Source of the DNA: SZUA-265 sp965651905 | GTDB taxonomy: Bacteria; Myxococcota_A; Polyangia; Polyangiales; Polyangiaceae | DNA length: 64,000 nt | Assembly: GCA_965651905.1 (NCBI GenBank) | Contig: CBFGUG010000012.1 | Location: 72,861-136,860, forward strand | Direction of reading: 5' to 3' | Shown: piece after piece, positions 25,151 through 34,416 of the stretch | How positions within the stretch are numbered: position 1 is the first letter of the stretch | Layout of the letters: each line of letters opens with the position of its first letter | The notes under the pieces: generated by a model | Database searches by the model: none | Told to the model about the DNA's origin: nothing | The model's input: the letters and a program-made list of their open reading frames with translations, nothing else | Made by a program: the position numbers and the translations under genes

Positions 25151-26569
25151 GTGATCGTCAGCCAGTTGTTGTCACGCGTGGTCACGCTGGCACTAGTGTG
25201 CTTCGCAGTCGCGTTTTGGGCGGAACGTGCGGCAGCGGAGGAAACACTCCCCATCGCCGTTGCCAAGTTCGAAGGCAAGAGACCAGACGAAGTTCGGGCC
25301 CAAGTGATCAAGACGTTGCGCGCGGGCGGTTACGTGGTCGCCGACGATGACGTTACGCCAGCCATCGACACGAAGGCAGACAGCGCCGCGTTCGTCAGCA
25401 TGGCAGAAGATGGCGGCTTCAGAGGCTTCATCCTCGCCACCACCGAGAAGAAGAAGGGCTGGAAGACGATCCTGACGATTCGCGAGGGGCGAACAGGCGA
25501 AGTCGTCGGCGAAGTGACGCTGGTCGGCGGCTGGTTCCCAGGGTTGCTCAAGAAGGTCGATACGAACCTCATCTTGGAAGGCAAAGAGTTTCTCGACAAG
25601 ACACGCGGGCCAGACCTTTCCGAGTACCAACAAGTCGCGGGTGAACAGAAAGCCGAAGAGACAGACGCGAAAGAAACGTCCGAAGAGGACAAAGCCGACG
25701 AACCACCTCCCGAAGAAGAAAAGCAAGACGCCTCCGAGCCGGTGGAGAAAGCCGAACCTTCGCCAGGCTCCGACATCGAACGTCGAAAGAGCAAAGACCC
25801 CGCGCTCGAATTGCAAGTGGGCGGCATGTGGATGCAGCGAAACTGGGAACTCATAGACCCCGTCAACGGCCCAGGGGGCGATCAGTTGTTGTCCGCACAC
25901 GACGCTCCGCTGCCCGGGTTTCGCGTTGCGGCCGAGGTTTACCCCGCGGCCTTCTTCAGCAAGTCCGCCGCGCGACACATCGGTATCGAGGCGATGTTCG
26001 CTCGATCGTTGTTCGCACGAACCGAGTTCCCCGACGCGGACAGTGGTGAAGCGAAGAACACCGTCTTTCTCGACCTACACTTCGGTTTGCGCGGTCGCAT
26101 TCCCCTAGGCAAGACCTTCTTGGGTCTGTTCGGAGGCGTTGGTGCGGGCCAGCTGAGCGTCGCACGAGACTCCGACACCATTGCCCACTCCGACGCAAAC
26201 TACCAATTCTACCGCGCTGGCGCCGACTACTGGCTGCCGCTAGGTACCATCGCCGAAGGCAAGATCAGCATGGCCTACCGTGGTGTGCTGAGCCTAGGCG
26301 AAGGCGAGAACGAAATTCAGAGCGCACGATGGTACCCCGACGCTACGGGCGGAGCCCTCGAGGGTAGGCTTCAGCTGGGCTTGCTGCTAGCGCGAAACTG
26401 GTCGCTGCGCCTCGGCGTCACCGCACATCGCTATGCGTTCGACTTCAACCAGTCACCAGACACGGTCACGGAAGCTGCAGCCAATGGTGATCCAGAGCCC
26501 GCGCTTGCGGCAGGTGCGACTGACACCTATTGGGGAGCAGATCTCGGCATCGCGCTGCTCGTATTCTGA
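25151..26569 (+). CDS. Outer-membrane beta-barrel protein with periplasmic N-terminal domain
   Basis: Start taken as the GTG at 25151, giving a clean signal peptide (VVTLALVCFAVAFWAERAAA) and 472 residues. A TTG at 25115 inside the preceding gene is the alternative. Residues about 35-170 form a small alpha/beta domain (LPIAVAKFEGKRPDEVRAQV). A Glu/Lys/Pro-rich linker follows, then about 240 residues of alternating amphipathic strands ending in ALLVF, as expected for a barrel. I do not recognise a named family; similar architectures are common in Myxococcota. It converges with the cyclase gene. Confidence 0.6.
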   Translation: MIVSQLLSRVVTLALVCFAVAFWAERAAAEETLPIAVAKFEGKRPDEVRAQVIKTLRAGGYVVADDDVTPAIDTKADSAAFVSMAEDGGFRGFILATTEKKKGWKTILTIREGRTGEVVGEVTLVGGWFPGLLKKVDTNLILEGKEFLDKTRGPDLSEYQQVAGEQKAEETDAKETSEEDKADEPPPEEEKQDASEPVEKAEPSPGSDIERRKSKDPALELQVGGMWMQRNWELIDPVNGPGGDQLLSAHDAPLPGFRVAAEVYPAAFFSKSAARHIGIEAMFARSLFARTEFPDADSGEAKNTVFLDLHFGLRGRIPLGKTFLGLFGGVGAGQLSVARDSDTIAHSDANYQFYRAGADYWLPLGTIAEGKISMAYRGVLSLGEGENEIQSARWYPDATGGALEGRLQLGLLLARNWSLRLGVTAHRYAFDFNQSPDTVTEAAANGDPEPALAAGATDTYWGADLGIALLVF

Positions 26570-26599
26570 TCTTTCGCCCTGCACCCTGCGAGAACGCAA

Positions 26600-27277
26600 T
26601 CACGCAAGCTTGACACGACTACCACCGTGCCAGGCTGGATTGCTGGCGAATGCCGCAGCACACGTCAGCGAACAGAACCAGTACTCGTGTCCGCCGTACC
26701 TGAGCTGCCCAGCCGCACTGCGCCGATCAACCGGGTTTTGACACACTGGATCGATCGGCGTTTCGGACGCCCCGAGCACCAGCGCCAGCGAGTACAGCGG
26801 AACAGCATCACTCACGTTCTTGAGCTTCACGCTACCCAAGTCGATCGCACCGATCTTTCGCCGCTCCGCGGCTTCGGCGATGGCGCGCGTGCCGAGTACT
26901 TCCCCTGCGTGCGCCTCTGCCGCTACTCGTGCAGCTAGGTTTACGGCCGCTCCGAACACGTCTTCTTCTCGTTCGACGACTTGGCCGTAGTGCATACCCG
27001 CTCTCAACGCGGGTAACCCCGCTGCGCGGGTCAGCAAACGTTCCACGAACGCCACAGCAGTATCGGCAGACGCCGACGTCACCATGACGGCGTCACCAAT
27101 GGTCTTCACCAAGCGGTCGCCCGGGCCTAGGGCAGCTCGCGCTAGCTTGGCAAACGCGGTAGCGATCTGTGCAGCGTCCTCGTCGCCTTGAGTCTCTGTG
27201 AGGGCGGTAAACCCGGCCATGTCCACGAAACTGATCGCACGGCGATCGTGGGCGGCGGGTGCTGGCATGGTGCGCAT
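26600..27277 (-). CDS. Class-III adenylyl cyclase fused to a YHS domain
   Basis: A 225-residue protein. Residues 10-165 form a class-III cyclase domain: metal aspartates D19 (VDMAGFT) and D62 (TIGDAVM), adenine-selecting K58 and D106, and transition-state N113 and R117 in AAVNLAARV. All catalytic residues for cAMP synthesis are present. Residues about 174-213 (DPVCQNPV...YWFCSLTCAAAF) form a YHS domain with C179, C202 and C206, a motif linked to metal binding. The fusion suggests metal- or redox-controlled cAMP production. No membrane anchor is present. Confidence 0.85.
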   Translation of the reverse strand: MRTMPAPAAHDRRAISFVDMAGFTALTETQGDEDAAQIATAFAKLARAALGPGDRLVKTIGDAVMVTSASADTAVAFVERLLTRAAGLPALRAGMHYGQVVEREEDVFGAAVNLAARVAAEAHAGEVLGTRAIAEAAERRKIGAIDLGSVKLKNVSDAVPLYSLALVLGASETPIDPVCQNPVDRRSAAGQLRYGGHEYWFCSLTCAAAFASNPAWHGGSRVKLA

Positions 27278-27856
27278 CTTGAAGAGCCTGGTTCCGAAAC
27301 ACCGTACTACGGGTGTGTGTGTTCGAATCAGTCTTACTCGTCGCCCGCGAGTGTGCCGCCGAGTCCACTGCGTTCATTGGCTCATGCTGCGCGTGCACTC
27401 ACGACCGCCAGTAACTCTCCACACTTGGCCACGCTCACGCTGCAGTCGATTGCGCGAATGAAAATTCGGCAGCATGGAACCCGATCATGCGCCTCAGGCA
27501 GCTCGACGGCGCGCGCGTGACGCCGTCCAGCGTGGCGTCCCTGCGCCGCGTGCCCCAAAGCAACGCCTGTGCCGATTCAGCATGTGGACGGTACGAGAAC
27601 GACAATTCTGCTGTGGAGCCAGGCGTTCGTAGGTCGAGCGTTTTCGCCACGCTGAATCGCCCGGACGACAGCCCTCCTCAAAAACTCGCTCCACTTAGCG
27701 GAGTGCGGCGATGTATGCGAGACTGATCCACTCTGCGCTGCTTCGCGTCAAAGCTCGCAGCTCCAGCCCGAGGTGGACCAGCGGCAAACCAGATTGCCGC
27801 GGGGGCGTCGTGTGCCCCAGTTCAGTCAGCCCAGTTCAGTAACGAGGAGAATGGGA
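27278..27856. other. Intergenic region with no gene found
   Basis: About 580 bases between the divergent cyclase and CBS-protein genes. Short open frames on both strands lack ribosome sites and recognisable products. The only structure I see is the 11-bp direct repeat at 27816-27840 just before the CBS gene. Confidence 0.5.
27816..27840. repeat. Tandem 11-bp direct repeat upstream of the CBS gene
   Basis: CCCAGTTCAGT occurs at 27816-27826 and 27830-27840, a 14-bp period, ending ten bases before the ribosome-site/start region of the CBS gene. It could be a regulator site in the 5' leader. Confidence 0.5.
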
Positions 27857-28324
27857 ATGCATTCATTGAAAGAAGGGATCGAGGCAGGCAGCGCACCGCC
27901 GAAATCGACACCAGCTCGCGAGCTCACGGCCAAAGCCCGCGAGTTCATGACCGAGGAAGTACTCGTCATAAGAGCCTCTCAGTCGGTTGCCGAAGCCATC
28001 GAGGTGATGGTGCGCTCGCGCATCAGTGGCGCGCCAGTGCTGGATGATGACGGCAAGCTGGTCGGTGTCATTTCCGAGTTCGACTGCATGAAGGCCCTGG
28101 CGGCGAGTTCGTTTTATCATGACGGGCTCCCGACCATGAGCAGCGTGCGCGACCTGATGTCACGTGAACTACACACCGTGTCCCTGGACACGGACGTCTT
28201 CACGATCGCTCACATGTTCATCAAACACCGAATCCGTCGCGTGCTAGTCGTAGAAAATGAACGGCTACGCGGATTGGTGAGCCGTCGCGACGTGCTACGT
28301 CTCATGCGCGATCGATTCTGCTGA
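27857..28324 (+). CDS. CBS-pair domain protein
   Basis: Start at the ATG 27857, seven bases behind GAGGAG; an ATG two codons earlier is too close to that site. The 155-residue product has two CBS motifs: REFMTEEVLVIRASQSVAEAIEVMV... with GAPVLDDDGKLVGVISEFD, and VRDLMSRELHTVSLDT... with RVLVVENERLRGLVSRRD. Stand-alone CBS pairs bind adenine nucleotides or related ligands and act as energy-state sensors. No partner is adjacent. A paired hairpin at 28347-28401 follows. Confidence 0.85.
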   Translation: MHSLKEGIEAGSAPPKSTPARELTAKAREFMTEEVLVIRASQSVAEAIEVMVRSRISGAPVLDDDGKLVGVISEFDCMKALAASSFYHDGLPTMSSVRDLMSRELHTVSLDTDVFTIAHMFIKHRIRRVLVVENERLRGLVSRRDVLRLMRDRFC

Positions 28325-28346
28325 GCGTCTGCCGAATCCAACGTTC

Positions 28347-28401
28347 GCGGCAGAATCGCGGCAACGCGAGAATCGGAGAACGTCGCAAACGATTCTGCTG
28401 C
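28347..28401. terminator. Long inverted repeat between convergent genes
   Basis: GCGGCAGAATCG (28347-28358) can pair with CGATTCTGCTGC (28390-28401), twelve base pairs with one G-U, around a 31-base loop. It lies between the CBS gene and cobA-hemD, which converge. It is probably a shared terminator or mRNA 3'-end structure. Confidence 0.4.
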
Positions 28402-28436
28402 GGCGGCGCCGCATTGGGTATCCGCCGCGCCGACCG

Positions 28437-29966
28437 TCAGCTGTGCTCCAGCGCATCCAACAGGCCATCGATCGTATACGTCTCCGCTTCGACGTCTACG
28501 CGCACCGCGTGCTGCGCCAAAGCCGCAGACGTAATAGGGCCAATGCTCGCCACTTTCACGTGTTCGAGCAGCTCCGCCGCCGCGTCGCCCAGTGCAGCAC
28601 AGGTGTGCGTCACGGTAGACCCGGAGGTGAACATCACGACGTCCACACTACGCGTTCGAATCAGATCCGCGAGCTGGCGACCACTCTCGGCGTCAACGCC
28701 CGAAGTGCGGTAAGCAGGAACCACGTCAACCTGTGCGCCTGCAGCACGCAGCTGCTGCGGCAGCTCATCCCGGGCCACGAGGGCACGCGGAATCAATACC
28801 CGTTTCCCAACGCCCTCGGCGACCACGTCCTCCGCCAATGCTTCACCTACGAAGCTACGCGCAACCAGATCCGCCGCGAGTCCGTGGGGCGCGAGCTCTG
28901 CCTCTGTCTTGGGCCCGATGGCGCCCAGCTTGACGCCACCGAGGGCCCGCGAATCGAGCCCCTGGCGACGCAGCTCGGCGAAGAAACGCTGTACCCCGTT
29001 CGGACTCGTGAACAGCACCCAATCATACTGCCCCAGTCGCTGCACGGCACTGCGCAGGGGTTCCTCGTCTGGGGGATCCTCGATACGAATCACGGGACAC
29101 AGAATAGGCTCCGCACCGCGCAATCGAATGGCATGCGCTGTCGCGGAGGCTTGATGCGGCGCTCGTGGCACGAGAATCCGCACGCCGAACAGCGGCATTC
29201 GCTCGTACCAACTCAGCTTGTCGCGCAACGCCACCACATCACCGATGATCACCACAGCTGGGTTCGATAACCCGGCACGCTCAACCTCGGCGGCCAGGGT
29301 TCCCAACGTAGCCGTGAGCACCCGTTGCCGCGGACGCGCGCCCCATTGCACGACTGCTGCAGGCGTGTCTTGCGAACGCCCCCCTGCGACCACGGCACTG
29401 GCGATAGCGCCCAAGCGACGCATCCCCATCAGCACGCAAATCGTGTCGGTCGCTGTCGCCAGCTTTCGCCAAGCAGCGTCTGACCACTCCTGCCCAGCCT
29501 TATCACTGCCAGTAATGAACGTCACACTCGACGACAAGTCACGATGCGTGAGCGGAATTCCCGCGAACGCGCTCGTACCAACGGGCGACGAGAGACCCGG
29601 AATCACCTCGAACGCGACGCCTGCAGCGACCAGTGCCTCGGCTTCCTCCGCCCCACGAGCGAACAGAAACGAGTCCCCTCCCTTCAAGCGTACGACCCGA
29701 GCTCCCGCTCGAGCTAGCTCCACGAGTTGTTTCGTGATCCAGTCCTGGCTCGGACTGAACCGCCCGCCACGTTTACCCACGTCACGCAAGTCGGCATCTG
29801 GTCGACACTCGAGCAGCAGCGCGGGATGGCTCAGCGCATCGTACAACACGGCATCCGCACTGCGCAGCAGCTCGAGCCCGCGAACGGTGATCAAACCAGG
29901 ATCGCCAGGCCCGGCGCCGACGAGCCACACTTTTCCAGGCTTCTGGGCAACTCCTCTAGGGGACAC
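28437..29966 (-). CDS. Uroporphyrinogen-III methyltransferase / uroporphyrinogen-III synthase fusion (CobA-HemD)
   Basis: A 509-residue bifunctional protein. Residues about 10-255 form an SUMT domain: VGAGPGDPGLITVRG, RLKGGDSFLFARGAEE, VIPGLSSPVG and the SAM-binding MGMRRL. It methylates uroporphyrinogen III at C2 and C7 toward siroheme and B12. Residues about 265-505 form a HemD domain (VLFTSPNGVQRFF, GAIGPKTEAEL, FTSGSTV) that cyclises hydroxymethylbilane with D-ring inversion. The joint enzyme sits at the heme/siroheme/cobalamin branch point. No other tetrapyrrole gene is in the window. Confidence 0.92.
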   Translation of the reverse strand: MSPRGVAQKPGKVWLVGAGPGDPGLITVRGLELLRSADAVLYDALSHPALLLECRPDADLRDVGKRGGRFSPSQDWITKQLVELARAGARVVRLKGGDSFLFARGAEEAEALVAAGVAFEVIPGLSSPVGTSAFAGIPLTHRDLSSSVTFITGSDKAGQEWSDAAWRKLATATDTICVLMGMRRLGAIASAVVAGGRSQDTPAAVVQWGARPRQRVLTATLGTLAAEVERAGLSNPAVVIIGDVVALRDKLSWYERMPLFGVRILVPRAPHQASATAHAIRLRGAEPILCPVIRIEDPPDEEPLRSAVQRLGQYDWVLFTSPNGVQRFFAELRRQGLDSRALGGVKLGAIGPKTEAELAPHGLAADLVARSFVGEALAEDVVAEGVGKRVLIPRALVARDELPQQLRAAGAQVDVVPAYRTSGVDAESGRQLADLIRTRSVDVVMFTSGSTVTHTCAALGDAAAELLEHVKVASIGPITSAALAQHAVRVDVEAETYTIDGLLDALEHS

Positions 29967-30175
29967 CCCGCAATCATAGCAGAGCTCGCGAGGGCGCAGT
30001 CACGTCTGGTCCACGCGCAGACGGACAGCCGGCAGGTAGTGATCGTTGCGCCCCGCGGCCAGCTCGGTGTACACGCGTTGCGATGGGCCGTGCTCTGACG
30101 AACCGCGATGCAAGAAAGCAGCAAGCCTCGACCGAACTGCTCGATTGCGCTTCGCTCGCGCGCCCCTACCCGAGT

Positions 30176-30673
30176 GTGACGCTCGCGCGTTGTCTGGGGG
30201 GCACGCTCGCTGCTGCCCTTTCGATGTCATGTGTCGGCGAGACTTGTTACCCGGAGGGCGACCCTCCACAGCGTTACTCTGGTGGGATCACGAGCGACGA
30301 CCGCACTTTTTACCAGAGCTCCAGCGTCGAAGGACCGTATCTGTTCTTTCCGTCGGGCAGAACCTACCAGCTCGAACACGGGCTACGAGGAACTCCCGAC
30401 GACTACAACATGGAGCTGTCCTTCTCCGAGTTTCCGTTCGAAAGCGGGTCGGGAGCTGGTAAACCCGCGGGAAACTTGACGATGGTGGAAGCCATCAACG
30501 ACGACTACATCGAGGTGCGGAACGACACCTGCGCAGAGTACTTTCTGCGACTGACCGCCTCCAATCACCTGGACGGAGCGAGGACGACGGACGCGCAAGC
30601 AGACGATACGGCGTCGGACGGCGCCGTCAGCGGGGGCGACGCAGGTGCGGCCCCCAGTGACGCGGGCGACTGA
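30176..30673 (+). CDS. Small exported lipoprotein of unknown function
   Basis: A GTG at 30176 gives a leader (LARCLGGTLAAALSMSC) with lipobox LSMSC, and about 165 residues. The open frame extends to an ATG at 30083, which would place 37 polar residues before the hydrophobic core and is less likely. The mature part has a compact Tyr/Phe/Glu-containing domain with several cysteines and ends in an Asp/Ala/Gly-rich tail typical of the lipoproteins here. No family is recognised. It converges with fdhD. Confidence 0.5.
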   Translation: MTLARCLGGTLAAALSMSCVGETCYPEGDPPQRYSGGITSDDRTFYQSSSVEGPYLFFPSGRTYQLEHGLRGTPDDYNMELSFSEFPFESGSGAGKPAGNLTMVEAINDDYIEVRNDTCAEYFLRLTASNHLDGARTTDAQADDTASDGAVSGGDAGAAPSDAGD

Positions 30674-30736
30674 CCGCGACCAGCCCCAGGTCTGTGCTTC
30701 GTTGGCGCGCCGCATTCGCTGCTCTTGCGCGGACGC

Positions 30737-31627
30737 TCACTCTTTGATGCGCCAAGCGCCCGCGTACACGTTGAAACTCTGCGGGCGAGCGAACCCGATC
30801 AGCGTCATTCCGAACTCGTTCGCGAGCTCGACCGCCATGCTCGTCGGGGCGGATGGACAGATGACGCAAGGAATGCCCGCCATACACGCCTTCTGCAGGA
30901 TCTCGAAGCTAGCTCGGCTGCTGACGACCAAGACGCAGCCCGTGCCCGGCAAGGCGTCGTCCAGAAACATTCGCCCAAGCGCCTTGTCCACCGCGTTGTG
31001 ACGTCCGACATCCTCCGCGGCCGCCACCACCTGTCCTGAACTTGCAACGACCAACGCCGCGTGACTGCCGCCCGTACGCTGAAACTGAGCCTGCATTTCC
31101 GTCAGCTGTTGCGCGCGTCGCCGCACCAGGCCCTCGGTCAGCACCAACTGGTCGTCGCTCAACGAACGACAATACTCGCGCAACGCCAGGATCTGATCGC
31201 GACCACAAACCCCACAGGCGGATGACAACAACTGCTGCAGACGCGGCCGTTCGCGCGGGTCCTGCTCGAGACTCGTACCGGGGCTGAGCTTCAGCTCGAC
31301 CACATTGCGGGCTTCGGCTGAAGCCACGCGGCCGCAGTGCACGACGGAGTCCACTTCCGAGCGATTTCGCAAGCTGCCCTCGCTGAACAAGTACCCGAGC
31401 GCGAGTTCGCGATCGGCACCCGGCGTGCGCATCGTCGTCGCAACAGGCTCGCCGTGAACTCGAATCTCGAGGGGTTCCTCGACGACTACTTCATCGACTC
31501 TCGACTCGACAGCCACGAGCGCCTCGGGCATCGAAGCCTCCGCGCACTCGCCCCCGTCGCCGACAGACAGGGAATAACTCGAAACGCCGACCTGACGGAC
31601 GGGCGCCTCAGCGCGCTCGCTCTTCAT
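30737..31627 (-). CDS. fdhD: Formate dehydrogenase accessory sulfurtransferase FdhD
   Basis: A 296-residue cytoplasmic protein with RTPGADRELALGYLFSEG, the redox pair C138-G-V-C141 in SACGVCGR and the C-terminal EFGMTLIGFAR. FdhD passes sulfur from IscS to the bis-molybdopterin guanine dinucleotide cofactor of formate dehydrogenases. It lies on the same strand downstream of the molybdoenzyme gene (31929-34151), which is its likely client. Confidence 0.95.
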   Translation of the reverse strand: MKSERAEAPVRQVGVSSYSLSVGDGGECAEASMPEALVAVESRVDEVVVEEPLEIRVHGEPVATTMRTPGADRELALGYLFSEGSLRNRSEVDSVVHCGRVASAEARNVVELKLSPGTSLEQDPRERPRLQQLLSSACGVCGRDQILALREYCRSLSDDQLVLTEGLVRRRAQQLTEMQAQFQRTGGSHAALVVASSGQVVAAAEDVGRHNAVDKALGRMFLDDALPGTGCVLVVSSRASFEILQKACMAGIPCVICPSAPTSMAVELANEFGMTLIGFARPQSFNVYAGAWRIKE

Positions 31628-31701
31628 GGCCTACGTTGACCACGAACCCCAGCCCCGCGCAATCGAGAGGAGCCTCGCCACTGAGACGACGCAGAAAGCG
31701 C

Positions 31702-31830
31702 TCAGTGTGATGCGCCAGAAATCAACGCGCCGACGAAGATACCGCCCAAGATCACGACTGTTGCGATCACGATGAAGATCCCGCCAGTGGCGGTGGCGTA
31801 AAAGGGCTTGGGGGGATGGTCTGCGGACAT
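31702..31830 (-). CDS. 42-residue single-pass membrane protein between the oxidoreductase and fdhD
   Basis: ATG at 31830, with TGAGG ten bases upstream, opens 42 codons. The start is MSADHPPKPFYATATG, followed by one hydrophobic helix (FIVIATVVILGGIFVGALI) and a short SGASH tail. Position and strand place it in the oxidoreductase-fdhD operon (98 and 74 bases from its neighbours). It may anchor or stabilise a membrane partner. It superficially resembles the tiny subunits of respiratory complexes, but I cannot assign it. Confidence 0.6.
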   Translation of the reverse strand: MSADHPPKPFYATATGGIFIVIATVVILGGIFVGALISGASH

Positions 31831-31928
31831 GTCTCGATAACCTCAGGCGGAAAAACGCCGCGGAACATAGCGGAGGCTCAGGAGGATGGCCAGCGACACG
31901 ACGCCGCGGCCCGACACCGCACGTCCCC

Positions 31929-34151
31929 TCAACTCGAAACATCTGGAGTCAGCTGCACGATTGTCCCGTAGTCTGGTTCGCCAGACTGCGGATCATACCG
32001 CCGCTCGAGCAGTACGTTGGCTTCTGGCCAGAAGGCCTGAACGTGTTGTGAGCGGCACGGCCCGGGCTTCACCACAGCTTTCATCTCTCCGTGCTGGCTC
32101 CTGACCACGACGGGAGCGCCAGCGCTGAGCCCCAACTGCTCGAGATCGCGAGGGTCCACCAACACCGCGCTCCGCCGAGCCCCCGCGGTCAGTGGATCTG
32201 TATCGCCGTAGGTAATCGAGTTGAACTGCTTGCCGCGACGCGACGTCAACATGAAGCGTCCCAGGGGAACGTCGATTCGCGGCAGCTCGACGACGCTGAA
32301 CGTGGCTCGACCATCGGGCATGTTGGGAAACCCCTGTGCCCCCAAGCTCGGCCCACCCCACTGCAACTGATCTCCTTCTGCGCGCAACTTCTCGATGCCG
32401 CGGTATAGCGGCATCACCTCGGACATCTCCTCTCGGACACGCTGGGACGAGTCCATACCGAACAGATCTGGACGATCTGGCAACAGCTTTCGTCCGATCA
32501 AGATTGGGATCTCCCATTCGGCTTGGGCCTCGGCGATGCGCGGTCCTGGGATCTCGGGAGTGAAGCGGATGCGTCGCTCGGTGGACGTGGACGTCCCACC
32601 ACTCCGCTGTTCGTAGCGCGTCTGCGCGGGCAACAACAGCACCGCCTCTCTGGCAGGCAACAAGCTCGACGAGTTGAGCACTATGTCTTGGTGAACCCGC
32701 AACCCGACGTTGCTGAGCCCCAACTCCGCGTTCTTGCGGTCGGGCATGGTCTCCAGATGATTGCCGCCGACCAAGTACAACAGATCGAGCCCGCTCTTTG
32801 CCGCTTGATCGATCAGGTGCGCCGCACGCAGCCCTTTTCGACGCGGAATCGGGTGATTGTACGCCTTCTCCAGTCGCTCGCAGTTTTCATCGTTGATCGG
32901 CAGCGCACCTGGCAACTTGTCGGCATCCGCGCCGCACTCCGCCGAGCCCTGCACCCCAGAGTGACCTCGAATCGGCAGTATCCCGCAGTTTTCTCGACCG
33001 ATCATCCCGCGTGCCAGCGCCAGATTCACGACCATCTTCACGTTCTCGACTCCGAACGTGTACTGCGTGAGCCCCATGGAATAGATGAACACCGCGCTCT
33101 TCGCTTTCGCATACAGTGCCGCGAGGTGTTCGATGTTCTCCTGTTCGATCCCCGAGTCACGTGTGATGTCCGCCCAGCTAGTTCGACGCAAGCTAGCCGT
33201 CAGCGCGTCGCTCCCCGAAGTGTGGCGCTCGACGAACTCTCGGTCGAACCCGTCGAGCGCGTTCAGGGCCTTGAGCATGCCTGTCATCAACGCGATGTCG
33301 CCCCCTGGGCGCACGGCGTGATACTCATCCATCAAGCGTGTTCCAAACAACGCCGAGGGCAATACGCTCGGGATCCAATAGCGTTCGAGCGCGGGCTCTT
33401 TGAACGGGTTGAGCACGACGATGCGCGCTCCACGTTTACGTGCCGCACGTAGATACTTCGTCGAAACGGGCTGATTGTTCGGCAGATTGCTGCCAATCAC
33501 GAAGATCAAGTCGGTCCCGACGATATCCGTCAGTGAAATGGTCGGCGCGCCGTAACCGATCGTCTGCCCGAGCCCCACCCCCGAAGCCGCGTGACACAGG
33601 CGCGCGCAACTGTCGACGTGCGGCGTCCCCGCCACGCGCGCCAGCTTTTGCATCGTATAATACGTCTCGTTGGTCAGCCCGCGACTCGTGAGAAAGAAGC
33701 CGACGCGATCGGGGTCGCTCTCCCGCAACTTGTCGGCGACCATGGTCGTCGCCTCATCCCAACTGATGCGCTCGAAACGCTCCGAGCCCGCACGCTTGAG
33801 CAGAGGAAACGGGATCCGCCCGAGGTGGTGCAGTTGCTCGTTGGTGTAAGCATGGGCTGGCAACGGCCGCGCGAGTACGTCCGCGGGGATCTCCCGCATG
33901 GTATTGAGTCTCAACAACTTGAGTCGGGTGAGGCAAAGGTGAACCCCAGGCAACACGTCGTCGCGCAAGCCAGTGGTACCGAGTGAACACCCGTCACACA
34001 CGCCATGGCGCAAGATGCGCAGCGCATACCCCCAGCGCCCACGGTTCTCCCAAAGCACCCGCAACATCTCCCGAAAATGCCGCGGTTTGGTCCGCACCAA
34101 GAGACCGAACGGCACGATGACCTGCAAGAAGCGCCAAATCCGAGCGAACAT
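31929..34151 (-). CDS. FdhF/YdeP-family molybdopterin oxidoreductase
   Basis: A 740-residue member of the bis-MGD (DMSO-reductase) superfamily. It begins HGVCDGCSLGTTG with only two cysteines where most relatives bind a [4Fe-4S] cluster through four. The cofactor domains carry SRGLTNETYYTMQKLAR, DSCARLCHAASG (candidate molybdenum ligand Cys), VIGSNLPNNQPV and PIRGHSGVQGSAE. This pattern matches the YdeP/FdhF-like group, implicated in acid resistance or formate-type oxidation, whose physiological substrate is uncertain. No twin-arginine signal, so cytoplasmic. The fdhD downstream supports a formate-dehydrogenase-like enzyme. Confidence 0.85.
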   Translation of the reverse strand: MFARIWRFLQVIVPFGLLVRTKPRHFREMLRVLWENRGRWGYALRILRHGVCDGCSLGTTGLRDDVLPGVHLCLTRLKLLRLNTMREIPADVLARPLPAHAYTNEQLHHLGRIPFPLLKRAGSERFERISWDEATTMVADKLRESDPDRVGFFLTSRGLTNETYYTMQKLARVAGTPHVDSCARLCHAASGVGLGQTIGYGAPTISLTDIVGTDLIFVIGSNLPNNQPVSTKYLRAARKRGARIVVLNPFKEPALERYWIPSVLPSALFGTRLMDEYHAVRPGGDIALMTGMLKALNALDGFDREFVERHTSGSDALTASLRRTSWADITRDSGIEQENIEHLAALYAKAKSAVFIYSMGLTQYTFGVENVKMVVNLALARGMIGRENCGILPIRGHSGVQGSAECGADADKLPGALPINDENCERLEKAYNHPIPRRKGLRAAHLIDQAAKSGLDLLYLVGGNHLETMPDRKNAELGLSNVGLRVHQDIVLNSSSLLPAREAVLLLPAQTRYEQRSGGTSTSTERRIRFTPEIPGPRIAEAQAEWEIPILIGRKLLPDRPDLFGMDSSQRVREEMSEVMPLYRGIEKLRAEGDQLQWGGPSLGAQGFPNMPDGRATFSVVELPRIDVPLGRFMLTSRRGKQFNSITYGDTDPLTAGARRSAVLVDPRDLEQLGLSAGAPVVVRSQHGEMKAVVKPGPCRSQHVQAFWPEANVLLERRYDPQSGEPDYGTIVQLTPDVSS

Positions 34152-34416
34152 GCGCCGAGCTATAGCGCATCCCGCGACGGGCGATAGCCCATGGCGCCCC
34201 GACGCCAGCCTTTTTCGAGATTGTCGAAGACTCTTGCCGTGTTTTGGGGGAGACGAGGTGCGGGGCGTGCGCGGCTCCCGCTATGGGAAATGAGTCGGGG
34301 TGCGGGCTCACGTCGTGAAACGTCTGACGGCGCGCTCGTTATCTCAGTGCCCTCAACCAAAGAATCGAACACTCACGCTCACGCGCGACGGCCACTCGGC
34401 GACAGCGGCTGACGAT

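Noticed and set aside
27311..27345. Possible tRNA T-loop (TTCGAATC)
   Set aside because: No matching acceptor, D or anticodon arms around it. I found no tRNA or rRNA in the window.
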